From positions 248,001 through 312,000 of the forward strand of contig JAYQKE010000015.1 of NCBI GenBank assembly GCA_038142525.1: 64,000 bases of DNA, read 5' to 3'. Of this stretch, positions 10,115 to 21,598 are shown piece by piece (position 1 is the first letter of the stretch; every line of letters begins with the position of its first letter). Made by a program: the position numbers and the translations under genes. The stretch is from CAJQHK01 sp038142525. Its GTDB lineage: Bacteria > Pseudomonadota > Alphaproteobacteria > Rickettsiales > UBA1997. The notes beneath the pieces were generated by a model. It searched no databases. It saw nothing but the letters and a program-made list of their open reading frames with translations, and was not told the origin of the DNA.

Positions 10115-11380
10115 AAATAGGAAATTTTAAGCATAAATCTTTGACTTCTAATCGTATTTTTTCTTCTAAATCTTTATTTTTTTCAGCAGATAAATCATTT
10201 TTAACAAAAGCTTTCAAAATATCACAAATTAAATGGCCTATTCTTTGAAATTCTTTTTCGCCAAAACCTCTCATCGTGCCGGCTGGCGTACCAAATCTAA
10301 GTCCTGAAGTTACAAAGGAGGACTTCTTGGGTCATTTGGAATAGCATTTTTATTACAAGTAAGACCAGCCCTTTCTAAGCATTTTTCAGCCTCTTTACCA
10401 GTTAAATTCTCAAGAGGTGTTAGATCTGCAACCATCAAATGACAATCAGTACCACCAGTAGTAATTTTTAAACCACGATCCATTAATGTTTTTGCTAAGA
10501 TTTTAGCATTTTTAACCACATTTTCTGAATAGATTTTAAATTCTGGCTTTAAAGCTTCACCAAAAGCAACAGCTTTGGCAAACAACAATATGCATTAAAG
10601 GGCCGCTTTGAACACCAGGAAAAACTGAAGAATTGATTTTTTTAGCCAAAGTTTCATCATTGGTTAAAATTATTCCACCTCTTGGACCTCTAAGAGTTTT
10701 ATGAGTTGTAGAAGTTATAATATCAGCAAAACCGACTGGCGAAGGATAGCATCCAGAAATAACTAATCCAGAAATATGAGAAATATCAGCTAACAACAAG
10801 GCACCAACTTCATCGGCAATTTCTCTCTAAATTTATCCCATTTGATAATTCTTGGATAGGAAGATGTGCCGCAAACAATAATTTTTGGCTTATGTTTTTT
10901 GGCAAGATCCATAGCCTGATCATAATCAATTAAACCATCATCATCTCTAATACCATATTGCACCGAATTAAACCAATTACCAGATAATGTTCTTTGTGCA
11001 CCGTGAGTTAAGTGACCACCTGCTGGAAGTGACATGCCAAGCAATGTATCATGAGGTTCTAAAAATGCATGATAAACAGCAAGATTAGCGCTGGCACCAG
11101 AATGGGGCTGAACATTGGCAAATTTAGTGCCAAATAATTGACAGATCCTATCAATTGCAATCTGCTCCACCTGATCCATAAATTCACAGCCGCCATAATA
11201 TCTTTTACCTGGATAACCTTCAGCATATTTATTGGTAAAAATACTACCCGCCGCTTCTAAAACTGCTTGGCTTACTATATTTTCAGAGGCAATTAGTTCA
11301 ATCTTATATTTTTGTCTATCAAGCTCCTTTTGCATAGAGCTATAAATTTCTGGATCAGTTTTTTTAATAAAATCAAACAT
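10107..11380 (-). CDS. glyA: Serine hydroxymethyltransferase (frame broken three times)
   Basis: About 424 residues in four pieces. The enzyme converts serine and tetrahydrofolate to glycine and methylene-tetrahydrofolate with PLP. Diagnostic parts are ELIASENIVS, KYAEGYPGKRYYGGCE, QPHSGASANLAVY, SLPAGGHLTHG, the PLP-Lys segment TSTTHKTLRGPRGG, and near the end TSGLRFGTPAGTMRGF. Breaks: extra GA near 10826-10832 (FREIADEVGA expected), GCAAAC at 10578-10583 (HIVAAKAV expected), and two extra bases near 10315 (SPFVTSG expected). The stop overlaps the virD4 start. Three breaks in an essential gene whose every motif is preserved argue for sequence error rather than decay. Confidence 0.9.
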
Positions 11381-11534
11381 ATGGGTAAAATAAGATATAA
11401 TTTAGTTTTTCAGAGGTTCCTCAATCTTATTATGGAGATAATTATTTTCAAATGAATTGTTAGAAATCTAAAAGACCTAGATTAATTTTATAGATGGTAC
11501 CAACTATCTATTTTATGATAATTGGTATAAATAT
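11381..11534. other. Intergenic spacer with a solo copy of the 21-bp repeat arm
   Basis: Bases 11401-11421 read tttagtttttcagaggttcct, the same as the right arm of the inverted-repeat element at 19138-19281 and of the palindrome at 43638-43687. No matching left arm is nearby. An inverted repeat around the ggtacc near 11490-11512 may be the iscS terminator or the glyA promoter side. Confidence 0.55.
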
Positions 11535-12744
11535 TTAATGTCCACTCCACTCAATGGAATTAAGATCAACACCTTCCTGAATCATTTCCCATAATGGGCT
11601 AAGATCTCTTAATTTTTGTACTTTTTCTTTGATAAGGTTAGTTGCATAATCTATCTCTTCTTCTGTTGTAAATCTACCGAAGCCAAATCTAATAGATGTA
11701 TGAGCTAAATCATCACCAACACCCAAAGCATGTAAAACATAAGAAGGTTCCAGTGACGCTGAAGTGCAGGCTGATCCAGATGAAATAGCCAGATCTTTTA
11801 CTGCCATAATAAATGACTCTCCTTCAATTCCTGCAAAGCTAAGATTAATATTATGTGGAATACGCTGCTTTGCATCACCATTAAGATAGATTTTATCAAG
11901 ATCTTTGAAGCCATCCATAAATCTATCTCTTAATTTTTCTGCTTTTTCATAATCTTTTTTCATCTCTTTTTTAGCAATTTCAGCGGCCTTGCCAAGTCCA
12001 GCCACTAAAAATGGTGCTAAAGTACCAGATCTTAAACCCCTTTCTTGTCCGCCACCGCTAATTAATGCACGAATTCTAACTCTCGGTTTACGCCTAACAT
12101 AAAGTGCGCCAACACCTTTTGGACCATAAATTTTATGACCAGAAATACTCATTAGATCAATATTTAACTCATTAACATTAAGAGGAATTTTACCAAAAGC
12201 CTGAGCAAAGATCTGTATGAAAAAACACTCCTTTTTTACGACATAAAGCACCAATTTCTTTTAATGGCTGAATAACGCCAATTTCGTTATTTACGGCCAT
12301 AATTGAAATAAGCAAGGTTTTGTCAGTAATAGCATTTTCTAATTCCTTTAAATCAACGATACCATTTTTTTGTACCTTTAAAAAAGTAACTTTACCACCT
12401 TTTTGCTCAATTTCACGGCAAGAATTAATAACACATTTATGTTCTGTACTTAATGTGATAACATGATTTTTATCATTTTTATAAAATTCATAAGCACCCT
12501 TAATTGACATATTATTAGATTCTGTTGCACCAGAAGTAAAAATAATTTCCTTAGGATGAGCATTAATAAGATTTGCTACATTTTCCCTAGCTTCTTCAAC
12601 TATTTCTTCTGCTCTCCAGCCAAATTGATGAGTTCTAGAATGTGGGTTGCCAATCTCATTTTTTAAAATGTCGCACATATAATCAGCTACTCTTGGATCG
12701 ATTGGTGTAGTTGATTGATAGTCTAAATAAATAGGTAATTTCAT
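11535..12744 (-). CDS. iscS: Cysteine desulfurase IscS (frame broken once)
   Basis: About 403 residues. This PLP enzyme takes sulfur from cysteine for Fe-S clusters. Features are YLDYQSTTPIDPRV at the start, FTSGATESNN, the PLP lysine in SGHKIYGPKGVG, and the mobile loop SSGSACTSASLEPSYVL with its catalytic Cys. The C-terminus SPLWEMIQEGVDLNSIEWSGH is the usual tail that contacts IscU. The break is at 12205-12210 (GCAAAG) where His-Thr-Asp-Ala-Ala-Gln is expected. It lies 2 bp downstream of the NifS-like gene. The iscU, iscA, hscBA and fdx genes that usually follow are not here; glyA follows instead. Confidence 0.92.
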
Positions 12745-12746
12745 AA

Positions 12747-13861
12747 TTATTTTTTAGTTTTTTGATAAAGATTCTTCCAGATTTCAATAAATTGATCTAT
12801 TTGCACTTTGCTATTATCAGTGCCAAAACTCACTCTTATGGTATTTTTTGCCAATTCATCAGAAACTCCTATTTCGGATAATGCCATAGGCGGTTTTGAT
12901 GATCCTGAACTACAAGCTGAACCAATTGCAACTGAAAAGCCATTAAGATCAAATTCAATTAATTGAGTTTGATTATCAACTCCTTTCATAGCAACAAAGC
13001 TAGTATTTGGTGTTCTTGCTATATCCTGACAAAAAATTACAGCATTATCACCCGCTATCTTTTTTAAAGATTCTTCAAAATAATTGCGTAATTTTTCTAA
13101 TTCTTGATATTTTGGAATTTTATCTTTTGATATTTCACAAGCCTTACCAAGACCAACTGCACCAGCAATATTGTTAGTTCCAGGTCTTTTACCATTTTCT
13201 TGGCCGCTACCATAAAGAATATTATTAATAACAATTCCTTTGCGAACTAGAAGGGCACCAGCTCCTTGCGGACCATTTAACTTATGAGCTGATAATGAGC
13301 CCATATCAATATTTAAATCCTCAAGATCAACTTCTAACTTACCAACCCCTGAGTTAAATCGCAGTGAAAAATTCCACCATTTTGATGAGTAATTTTAGAA
13401 ATTTCTTTAATTGGAAATATAGCTCCAGTTTCATTATGAGCAAACATAATGGAACAAATAAATTCTCTGCCATTAAGATCTGATATTTTTTCTTTTAAAT
13501 CATCTAAATCTACCAATCCTTGATTAGTCGTCTTAACAAAATAATGCTCAACCTCTTTAACAACATTAACAATTGCTGGATGTTCTATTTTAGTAGTAAT
13601 TATTGGTAATTTTTTACCTCCAAGTAAGGCTAAATTATTTGATTCTGTAGCACCTGAAGTAAAAATTACATCATAATTACTAGCATTAAGTAATTTTTTG
13701 ATCCGACTCCTAGCATTATTTAATTTTCTTAGAGCGAATCTACCGTGAGAATGGATGGATGATGAATTTAAAGGCAGCTCCATTACTTCAACCATTTCAT
13801 CTATAACTTTCTTATCTACTCTAGTTGTTGCGTTATTATCAAAAAAAATTTTATCTTTCAT
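12747..13861 (-). CDS. Second cysteine desulfurase, NifS/IscS-like (frame broken once)
   Basis: About 371 residues, shorter than IscS and lacking its long C-terminal tail. It shows FFDNNATTRVD, FTSGATESNNLALL, FAHNETGAIFP, the PLP lysine in SAHKLNGPQGAGALL and the Cys loop IGSACSSGSSKPP. Rickettsiales commonly have this paralogue between iscR and iscS. It may supply sulfur for another acceptor or help the Isc system. The break near 13345-13355 loses one base at a place where cysteine desulfurases usually read Gln-Ala-(Ala/Val)-Gly-Lys. The start overlaps the iscR stop as ATGA. Confidence 0.87.
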
Positions 13862-14259
13862 GCTTTTTTTAAATCTTTTACAGTTATTGACTCAAAATAA
13901 TCTTTTATTTTATTTTCCAGCCCTTTCCATAATTTATGAGTCTGACATTTTGTGGTTTTACCTAAACAATTTTCGGTCTTAGTGCAATTGGTCATTTTTA
14001 TTGATTCATCAACTGCTAATATAATATCATATATGCTAATATTTTCTAATTCCTTCAAAAAAATATAGCCACCTCCAGGACCTTTAATAGAATCAATTAT
14101 TTTAGCCTTCTTTAATTGAGAGAATAATCTTTCTAAATATGAAAAGGATTTCTGCTGACTTTTTGCAATTGAAGAAAGGGAAATTGGCTTATCATCACTA
14201 AGCCTGGCCATCTCGACCATAGCTTCAACCGCATATCTTCCTTTAGATGTTAAAATCAT
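13858..14259 (-). CDS. iscR: Rrf2-family Fe-S regulator IscR
   Basis: 133 residues. The N-terminal winged helix reads ILTSKGRYAVEAM..MA and continues with SLSSIAKSQQKSFSYLERLFSQLKKA, and the wing carries the usual GPGGGY. Three Cys at about residues 92, 98 and 105 can hold a [2Fe-2S] cluster; the second gap is six residues rather than five. It heads the cluster with the two desulfurases and by analogy represses it when iron-sulfur supply is good. The 154-bp spacer 14260-14413 must hold its promoter; I see no clear IscR box. Confidence 0.88.
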   Translation of the reverse strand: MILTSKGRYAVEAMVEMARLSDDKPISLSSIAKSQQKSFSYLERLFSQLKKAKIIDSIKGPGGGYIFLKELENISIYDIILAVDESIKMTNCTKTENCLGKTTKCQTHKLWKGLENKIKDYFESITVKDLKKA

Positions 14260-14413
14260 ATATAAATCCTATTATATAGCCAATTAAGTGATTATAATAC
14301 CAATAATCTTATGATACTATTTAGATATTTAGTAATAGTCAAGTGTTTTGGTAGAGTATTTGGTCTTGCTCTTTATAAGACTGTCGCAAATTCCATTAAT
14401 TAGCTAACAATAT

Positions 14414-17400
14414 TTAGGCCCTACCTTTATTGTCGGGTTTATCGGCCTTTCGTGCTCCGGGTTTTTTACGAGTACCCTTGTCTTGAAGCTGTTTACCATG
14501 TCTGGTTGCTAAACCCTTGGCAACATCTTTTGTAGTTGAAGCATAAGATTTGGCTTTTTGCGAAAGGCCAGCAGGACTAATATTTAAACCACCAACACTA
14601 CCAATTTGGGCACCACTGAGAATATAGACTATTACATTTGGTATCGTGGATGTTATGGCATTAATAATGTACAATATCACGGCAATTTGTAACATATTAG
14701 TAAATTTAGTTTTTTCGGAACTATTTGTAACTATATCCTTAGAGCCACCAGCCAAGATCTCCCCCACTCTATAAAAATTCATACCAAGAACTTGAAAACC
14801 TGTAAGTACTGATTCTGACCTATTACCATTCGGATTATATATCTCATTAAAGAAACAATAAACACTAGTTTTGCTAGGCTTACTAACCTTATTATCTAAT
14901 TTCCAATCGTTACAATTAATAAATGATAGCCTTTCATTTGTTGTAATTGCTTGACTATTCTGATTAGTTATTTGATATTCAAATCTAACATCCTCTTTAA
15001 CTATAGTATGATTAAAAATACTAATAAATAAACCTGCAAAAATAAAGATAAGTGCCGGCTGAATGCTATATGATACTAAGGCAGAAAACCATGCGTTAAA
15101 AATATCTTTCGTTCTACCAAAAAGTATGCAAGTGATAGTGATTGGCGAAACATAAATCAACATCGAAAGATAAATCAAACACATAACAAAAATTGACAAA
15201 GTTTTGATAGCCACTGACAATAAAGAAAAGGCAAAAAAGAGGGAAGCTATGGCAAAAGCCATGCCAATAAAACCATTTAAAAATGACATTGTCACAGCGC
15301 CAATAAAGCTTGATCCATTAGAAATGGCACTTATTCCAAGAGAATAGCCGATCATACAATCTAATGTATCAAATACTTTTAAATATTCATTACCAATAGG
15401 ATATGAAGGAGTATCGACGCCATCTTTCTTAGCATTATATCTTGGAAATTTACAAATATGATTATTTGAAATATTGTATATGCCGCTATCTCTTTTAAAA
15501 TAATAACCATTTTCTGGCTTACTTTTTAATTGAAACAAATCTATTGTGCCATTGTTATTTGCAGTCGTAATACCAGCTTCATTAGGCTTATTAATTTCAC
15601 TAGGACCATCAATTTGAAGATCATTATCCATAGTAATTTTTATCACCTTATCAGAAACCCCACCATCTATGATTGTAACTTTTAGCTGATCAAGTTCTGA
15701 CTGATTTGGATAAATATTAATATCATCCTTATCGATCATTATTAAAGATGAAGATAATTCTGTACTAACAGCTATTAAGCCTTCAGAAAAAACAGCCTTC
15801 CAAGCATTGCCAGAAACAAAATACATGACAAAGGCTAATTTAAGAATAAAGGTCATAACCTCTTTTTTCTCTATCCCTCCAGCTAATAAAATTCTGTAAC
15901 CTATGAGCATTAGAGCGCAAATCATAATAACCCTTAAAATCTCCTGAAGATTACCTTGCAAAACATCAAAGAATGCAGGTAATCTTCGAGCGTCACCTTT
16001 ACGATAGGAATTATCACCAGCATCTCGGCCATATTTATTGAGTAATAAATTTTCAAAAGTTTCAACAAAACATTGCGCTAGAGGAGCGGTTATAGACTTC
16101 ATTTCAATTACAGTTGATAATAAATTATTTTGAAAATGGTAATTTTGTGAGTCACCCCTACCATCCACGCAAGCACTAGATATGAAATAGCTATCCTTAT
16201 CATGTAATACGCCATAATCTATATCCTGTCTATCACCAGGTATAATACTGCAATGATTTAAATGTTGACAATCTGAATAGCCATTAGCATTCCTTTGTCT
16301 ATTTTTACCAGATGCAAAACCAATACCAATATTTGAAAGAAGTTCCAAACTAGCATCATCTTGATGATCAATATCAGTCCCTGTCATAAAAGTTCCTGTA
16401 CCAACAGTAAAATTGTAAGGACAAACGGAATAGCTTCTGGCGCAAACATATTTATCATTTAGTGGATGTTTATAAGCCTTATACAAAACCGGCATATCTA
16501 AAAAATCTCCTAGCGAACAATTAGAACTGCCAATTTCACAAAAATCTATATTATCTCTCATTGGATTATTAGCCTCTTTTTGTCGCATCATTATAGTCGT
16601 CAGCGACCTCCTTCCTAACAATAGAAATATTATTACTATTTAATTGATTAATATATGGCTGAACTAAACCATCATATTTTCTACCCCCTCTTTCAAATTT
16701 TGCACTATAATCACTAATATATTCCAGGCAAATAGTATTTTTACTCCTATTATTACAGCAATTATAAGCCTCTGAAAATTTTACTACCTCATCTGCACTT
16801 AGTTTTTTATTATCGGGGTTAAATCTCTCACAAGCAAAGTTAGGCTCAGTATTAGAACCTTTAAAATAATATCTTTGTCTTATTTCATCCTTGCCATCGG
16901 CATTATATTTACTATTATAGCCAAATAAATTTTTTAATTTTCCTTCATCAATTTTAGGCATCAAACAACCGCCATTGCTTTCTGGCGTTGGATCTGCTAT
17001 TTCTCGACCACCAAAATAAAATTCTCGATATAGTTGATTGTTAATATTTCTTTCTAAAGTATTTTTAGCATCCATATCAAGAAGGGTCTTGTAGTAAGAA
17101 TAATATTTATACTTCATGTCATCAGGTGCATTTGAATGATATGGACCCCTGATCATCCTACCCGTATCTTCTCTTTCTTTCCAGCCATACCAATCATGAC
17201 CACAAATAGCCACTTTTTTTTGATGTCTAGTTGCTGCAGTATATTTCAATTCCAAGGCTTTCATAGCAGCAGCAAAAGCAATATTATAAGCAGCAACAGC
17301 GGCACAACAGCTAAGACTACTATTATAAGCCTTAGTCGCAATTTTCGTTTTTGCTGAACAAGCTGCGGCAGCTGAACCACCAGCAACATTAGCAGAACAA

Positions 17401-18117
17401 GCTAATCCTGCAGCCAGTGAAGTGACTTTTGCGAAACCAATGGAAGATTTGCAATAAGAATTAGCATAAAAAAAATCAAGAGCATTTTCCAAACCTAAAG
17501 CTTCCTTAGCAGTTGATGTTGCTAAGAGATTTCGCTTTAGCTACCAGACCCTTACCAGTTTCTTGCGCTACTTTTTTTTTGGGATAGGCTGGTGCCGCTT
17601 TACAAGCGAAATTAACTGTCTGTTTTGCTAGATATAGGGCGGCACCTTGAGCAAGAGCGATGACACTACATGATGGATTAAAAAGATCCCAATAATAATC
17701 AGAAAAACCATCCTGAGAGGCAAAAATTTTATGGAGAATGCCAAGCATATCAACAGTACCAGCTGTAGCAATATTAATCAAATGTAATGAAGCTTTTAAT
17801 GAAATAGGCATAATTGATAATATCTTACCAGCCATGCTATATTGAATTGATTCAGAAGCACAGGCATGATGCCAATTGGTATTTTTTCGACCCCATCTAA
17901 TATGCTTGTCACCATCATCAACTTTGTTATCACCATTAAAATCCTGCCCAATATTATCATAATAGGGGAATCTAACACCCTTATCTATTGGATCAAATTT
18001 TTGTAACTCATCTAAATTAGGAGCAAAAGTTGAATCTCCTCCAGGATCACACGAACCTAGAAAGATAAAAATAATTATTGGAAAGAAAATTTTTTTCAGA
18101 AAATTAATAATTGGCAT
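14414..18117 (-). CDS. VirB6/TrbL-like type IV secretion protein with long Cys-rich N-terminus (frame broken twice)
   Basis: About 1230 residues in three frames. The start is a lipoprotein signal (IIIFIFLGSC, Cys about residue 23). A Cys-rich periplasmic-type region of about 700 residues follows, with an Ala-rich stretch around residues 215-260. The VirB6/TrbL membrane core starts near residue 730 with ILRVIMICALMLIGYRILLAGG and has about six hydrophobic segments; the tail is Lys/Arg/Gly-rich. VirB6 forms part of the inner-membrane channel, and Rickettsiales carry several such extended copies. Breaks lie near 17509-17515 (extra base where Asn-Ile-Ala-Ala-Lys is plausible) and near 16575-16580 (extra A in an A5 run). 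The start overlaps hisG by 14 bp. Which of the several rickettsial VirB6 types it is, I cannot say. Confidence 0.8.
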
Positions 18118-18754
18118 TAATATTTCTTAATATTTGAATCACATCCCCAATTTCAGATTTTTGTACCTTAAAAGAATTGATATTTGCTACTAGATAAGAA
18201 CTAACATCCATGATTTTTTTTATCTCAATAAGATTATTTTCCTGCAATGTCCTGCCACTATCAACCAAATCTACAATATAGTCAGACAAACCTAATCTTG
18301 GTGCCAACTCCATAGCACCATTAAGTTTAATTGCCTCAGTCTGAATTCCTAAATTTGCAAAATATCGAGTAGCAATATTAACATATTTAGTAGCAATTTG
18401 GACATGACTTTTACTTTGAAAATCTTTTTTATTCAAATTGTCAGTTGCAATTGAAAGGCGACATTTTCCAATATCCAGATCTAATAGAGGATAAATTTGA
18501 TTTGAAGAAAATTCTTCCAAAACATCAAAACCACAAATTGCGATATCCGCTGCACCAAGCCTAACAAAATTAGCAATATCAAAACTTCTAATTTTAATTA
18601 CTTTGAGATTTTTGACATTGGAAGAAAAAAGTAATTTACGAGAATTATCATCAAAAAATTCATCTTCAATTTTTAGATCGGTTTTTAGCAATAATTTCGA
18701 CAAATCTTTCAATATTCTACCTTTAGGAATTGCTAATATTAATTCTTTACTCAT
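18104..18754 (-). CDS. hisG: ATP phosphoribosyltransferase, short form
   Basis: 216 intact residues. HisG joins ATP and PRPP in the first step of histidine synthesis. It has LAIPKGRI at the start, IRSFDIANFVRLGAADIAICGFDVL, and the PRPP loop LVDSGRTLQENNLIEI. The lack of the C-terminal regulatory domain makes it the short form, which elsewhere works with HisZ. No other his gene is in the window. It lies directly upstream of, and overlaps, the VirB6-like gene, so the two may be co-transcribed. Histidine synthesis is absent from most Rickettsiales, so this gene is unusual for the presumed lineage. Confidence 0.88.
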   Translation of the reverse strand: MSKELILAIPKGRILKDLSKLLLKTDLKIEDEFFDDNSRKLLFSSNVKNLKVIKIRSFDIANFVRLGAADIAICGFDVLEEFSSNQIYPLLDLDIGKCRLSIATDNLNKKDFQSKSHVQIATKYVNIATRYFANLGIQTEAIKLNGAMELAPRLGLSDYIVDLVDSGRTLQENNLIEIKKIMDVSSYLVANINSFKVQKSEIGDVIQILRNINANY

Positions 18755-18784
18755 TAAATAATTATTTTGGATTTTGCAATTTGG

Positions 18785-18948
18785 TACTGTCCAAAATCTT
18801 TTTCCTTTGATTTTTTAGGTAATTTTTAGACAAAATTTGATGATTTTTTGGTCCAATATGGATATATTGCACCAAAAAATCATTGAATTTGGACAAAAAT
18901 TAACAGAAAAGCAATGGGAAAAGTATTTTTAACCTAGATAAGGACAGT
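18785..18948. repeat. Long imperfect palindrome with core CAATATGGATATATTG
   Basis: actgtcc at 18786-18792 pairs with ggacagt at 18942-18948. The inner arms also pair over most of their length: gattttttggtccaatat at 18842-18859 against atattgcaccaaaaaatc at 18864-18881. The core lies near 18854-18869. Arm sequences differ from the other two elements, but the core is shared. Confidence 0.7.
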
Positions 18949-19137
18949 CCCAGTTAGGTAATATTAAAAAAATGAAGAAAAAAGTAAACTAATTTATACA
19001 ACACCAAAATTGCAAGAATGACTAATAGCATTTCTTATCTTTAAAGAAACGTAAATCCGATATCGATTAGCAACACATATGACGCAAGAATTTTTGAAAA
19101 AATTCTGAATAATTTGTAATTAATTCATTTAAAGTAA

Positions 19138-19281
19138 AGGAACCTCTGAAAAACTAAAAATTGGAATTTTTAGATCATTTTTTAGCAGAAATTATGTTTC
19201 TTTTTGGTGCAATATGAACATATTGTACCATAAAAAACTAAATTTATGCTAAATACATATTTTAGTTTTTCAGAGGTTCCT
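19138..19281. mobile_element. MITE-like element with 22-bp terminal inverted repeats
   Basis: aggaacctctgaaaaactaa at 19138-19157 is exactly repeated in reverse at 19262-19281, and the match extends to 22 bp. The interior (about 100 bp) has no coding potential and a central near-palindrome ggtgcaatatgaacatattg at 19206-19225. The arms recur at 11401-11421 (one arm) and 43638-43687 (both arms, interior deleted). This distribution suggests a small mobile or once-mobile element; no transposase is in the window. Confidence 0.65.
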
Positions 19282-19352
19282 AAATATTTTTATTAAAAAC
19301 TTACTTTAAAGTTGGGAATGCTATAAATATAAAGAATTAATATTTCTTTATT

Positions 19353-20351
19353 TCAACCCCTGTTTTTTCTTCGCTTAAGAATCTCATAATATTTCTTAAC
19401 ATTTTTATTATGCTCTTTTAAATTGGTAGAAAAATTATGACCACTATAACCTGTCGCAACAAAATATAAATAATCAGTTGTAAGCGGATTCAGCACTGCC
19501 TCAATAGAAGCTAACCCTGGATTGCTAATTGGCGATGGTGGAAGACCATATATATGGTAAGTATTAAATTCTGATTTATTTCTAATATCCTTATAACCAA
19601 TCGACCTTTCTAAAGATGTATCTCCAAAAGTGAAAGAGTAAATAATTGTTGGATCTGATTGTAATTTCATACCTATTTTTAGCCTATTTAAAAATACTGA
19701 TGCAATTGTTTTTCTTTCTGACTCAAGTGAAGTTTCCCTTTCAACTATTGAAGCCAAAATAATAGCCTCTTTCTTGCTCTTTATAATATTATTGCTTTTA
19801 TCTCTCTTTTCCCACAATTCATCAATAGCTTTGATCATAGCATTTTGCATCCTTTTTATAGCATCTATTTTTTTATCATTATAGGAATAATAATATGTTT
19901 CTGGCAATATTGATCCTTCCTCTATAGTTTCTATAGCATCACCAACCAACCCTTCAGTAGAATTAATGATTTTTAGAGCGCTATGAGCAGATAATCCTTC
20001 AGCAATAGTAAATCTTCTAAAAAATACATATCCTTCGTGCATTTTATGAAGAATATCATAATAGGATATATTTTTTTCGAAGATATATTCACCATATCTT
20101 ACCTTTGGATCATACCCTTTAAATAGTTGAGAAAAATATAAAAATAATGTTGGATGCTGTATTATATTTTCTTGATGTAGTTTATGAATTACTTCCTTTA
20201 AGGTCATTCCACTTTCTATGAAAAATATTTTATCTTCTTTATGACTGGCAGTGGGTGAATGAAAAAATACCATGATGGAAAAAATACCAATAACAAAAAG
20301 AATTATTATGCTAGATATAATAAAACTTACCTTTGAAAGTGTTTTAAACAT
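19353..20351 (-). CDS. mltG: Endolytic murein transglycosylase MltG (YceG-like)
   Basis: 332 residues. One N-terminal membrane segment (about residues 9-31) anchors it in the inner membrane with the catalytic part outside. A LysM-like subdomain (GMTLKEVIHKLHQENII) is followed by the YceG domain with the catalytic Glu in ILASIVERETS (about residue 206) and NTYHIYGLPPSPISNPG. MltG cuts nascent glycan strands and ends their growth. It overlaps the 3' end of fabF by 8 bp, the gene pair often seen in alphaproteobacteria. Confidence 0.92.
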   Translation of the reverse strand: MFKTLSKVSFIISSIIILFVIGIFSIMVFFHSPTASHKEDKIFFIESGMTLKEVIHKLHQENIIQHPTLFLYFSQLFKGYDPKVRYGEYIFEKNISYYDILHKMHEGYVFFRRFTIAEGLSAHSALKIINSTEGLVGDAIETIEEGSILPETYYYSYNDKKIDAIKRMQNAMIKAIDELWEKRDKSNNIIKSKKEAIILASIVERETSLESERKTIASVFLNRLKIGMKLQSDPTIIYSFTFGDTSLERSIGYKDIRNKSEFNTYHIYGLPPSPISNPGLASIEAVLNPLTTDYLYFVATGYSGHNFSTNLKEHNKNVKKYYEILKRRKNRG

Positions 20352-21598
20352 CGATCTTTTTAAATATTAAAGAAGCATTAGTACCGCCAAATCCAAATGA
20401 GTTTGACATTACAAAATCCACCTTCTTCTCTTTTGCCTGATGAGGAACTAAATCTATCTTTGTCTCCTTAGAAGGATTGTCAAGATTTAAAGTAGGAGGT
20501 ATGATGCCCTGTCTAAGCGCTAATGTTGAAAATATAGCTTCAACACTACCAGCAGCACCAAGCAAATGACCTATAGATGATTTTGTTGATGACATTGATA
20601 AATCACTCCTATTGCCAAATAATTTTTCAACTGTTTTAAGCTCTATATCATCACCCATTGGTGTCGACGTACCATGAGCATTAATATATTGAATTTGCTC
20701 TGGATTAATTTTTGCGTCAGATAAAGCCATTTTCATAGCATTTGTAGAACCCCTACCCTCAGAATCTGGGGCTGTTATATGATAAGCATCGCCAGAAAGT
20801 CCATAACCAGCTACTTCTCCATATATTTTTGCACCTCTTTTTTTAGCATGTTCATATTCTTCCAAAACTAATATTCCAGAACCTTCGCCCATAACGAATC
20901 CATCTCTATCCTTATCCCACGGTCTTGATCCAGATTCTGGATCATCATTGAAATTTGTAGATAAAGCTCTAAGAGCACCAAAACCTGCAATTGCCGTTGG
21001 GCATACTACTGATTCTGCACCACCACATATCATAACATCCGCCCTATCATCTTGAATCAATTTAAAAGAATCTCCAATAGCATGAGTACCAGTAGCACAA
21101 GCTGTTACAACTGAATGATTAGGTCCCATAAAACCATGTTTTATTGAAATATGACCCGAGGCAATATTGATAAGACTGGATGGTATAAAAAACGGACTAA
21201 CTTTTTTAGGACTTCTGTGATGAACGGTTTCTACTGCCTTTTCAATTGATTTTAAACCGCCGATTCCTGAGCCAACTAAGACACCACATCTAGGCTTTTG
21301 TTCTTCTCTCTCAATTTTATATCCAGAATCTATAATCGCCTGTTCTGCAAACAATTAATGCTAGAATAGTAAAATCATCAACTTTTTTTTGCTCTTTTAT
21401 TTCAATGAATTTTGTAATAAAGTCTTTTTCTAAATTGACCTCGGCAGCAATTTTACAAGCAAATTCTTCACTATCAAAATTGCTAATTTTTTTTATCCCG
21501 GATTTGCCTTTGGTAAGATTACTCCAACTTTCTTCAATATCATTTCCTATTGGTGTTACGGCACCAATCCCTGTAATAACTACTCTTCTTTTACTCAT
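20344..21598 (-). CDS. fabF: 3-oxoacyl-ACP synthase II (frame broken once)
   Basis: About 418 residues. It condenses malonyl-ACP with acyl-ACP in fatty acid elongation. The start RRVVITGIGAVTPIG is typical. Catalytic residues are Cys in TACATGTH, His in NAHGTSTPMGD and His in SSIGHLLGAAGSVEA; the C-terminal NSFGFGGTNASLIF is present. The break at 21347-21352 (GCAAAC) falls where Leu-Ile-Ala-Ala-Glu-Gln is expected. It is followed by mltG with an 8-bp overlap. Upstream (21599-21765) there is a 167-bp spacer; an acpP gene is often there but is not seen. Confidence 0.92.

Larger units (their letters stand above)
18755..19352. other. 598-bp non-coding region with two palindromic elements
   Basis: No convincing gene on either strand. 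It contains the two elements listed separately, plus about 190 bp between them (18949-19137) in which I see nothing, and about 70 bp before the mltG stop. It also holds the hisG promoter side. Confidence 0.7.
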
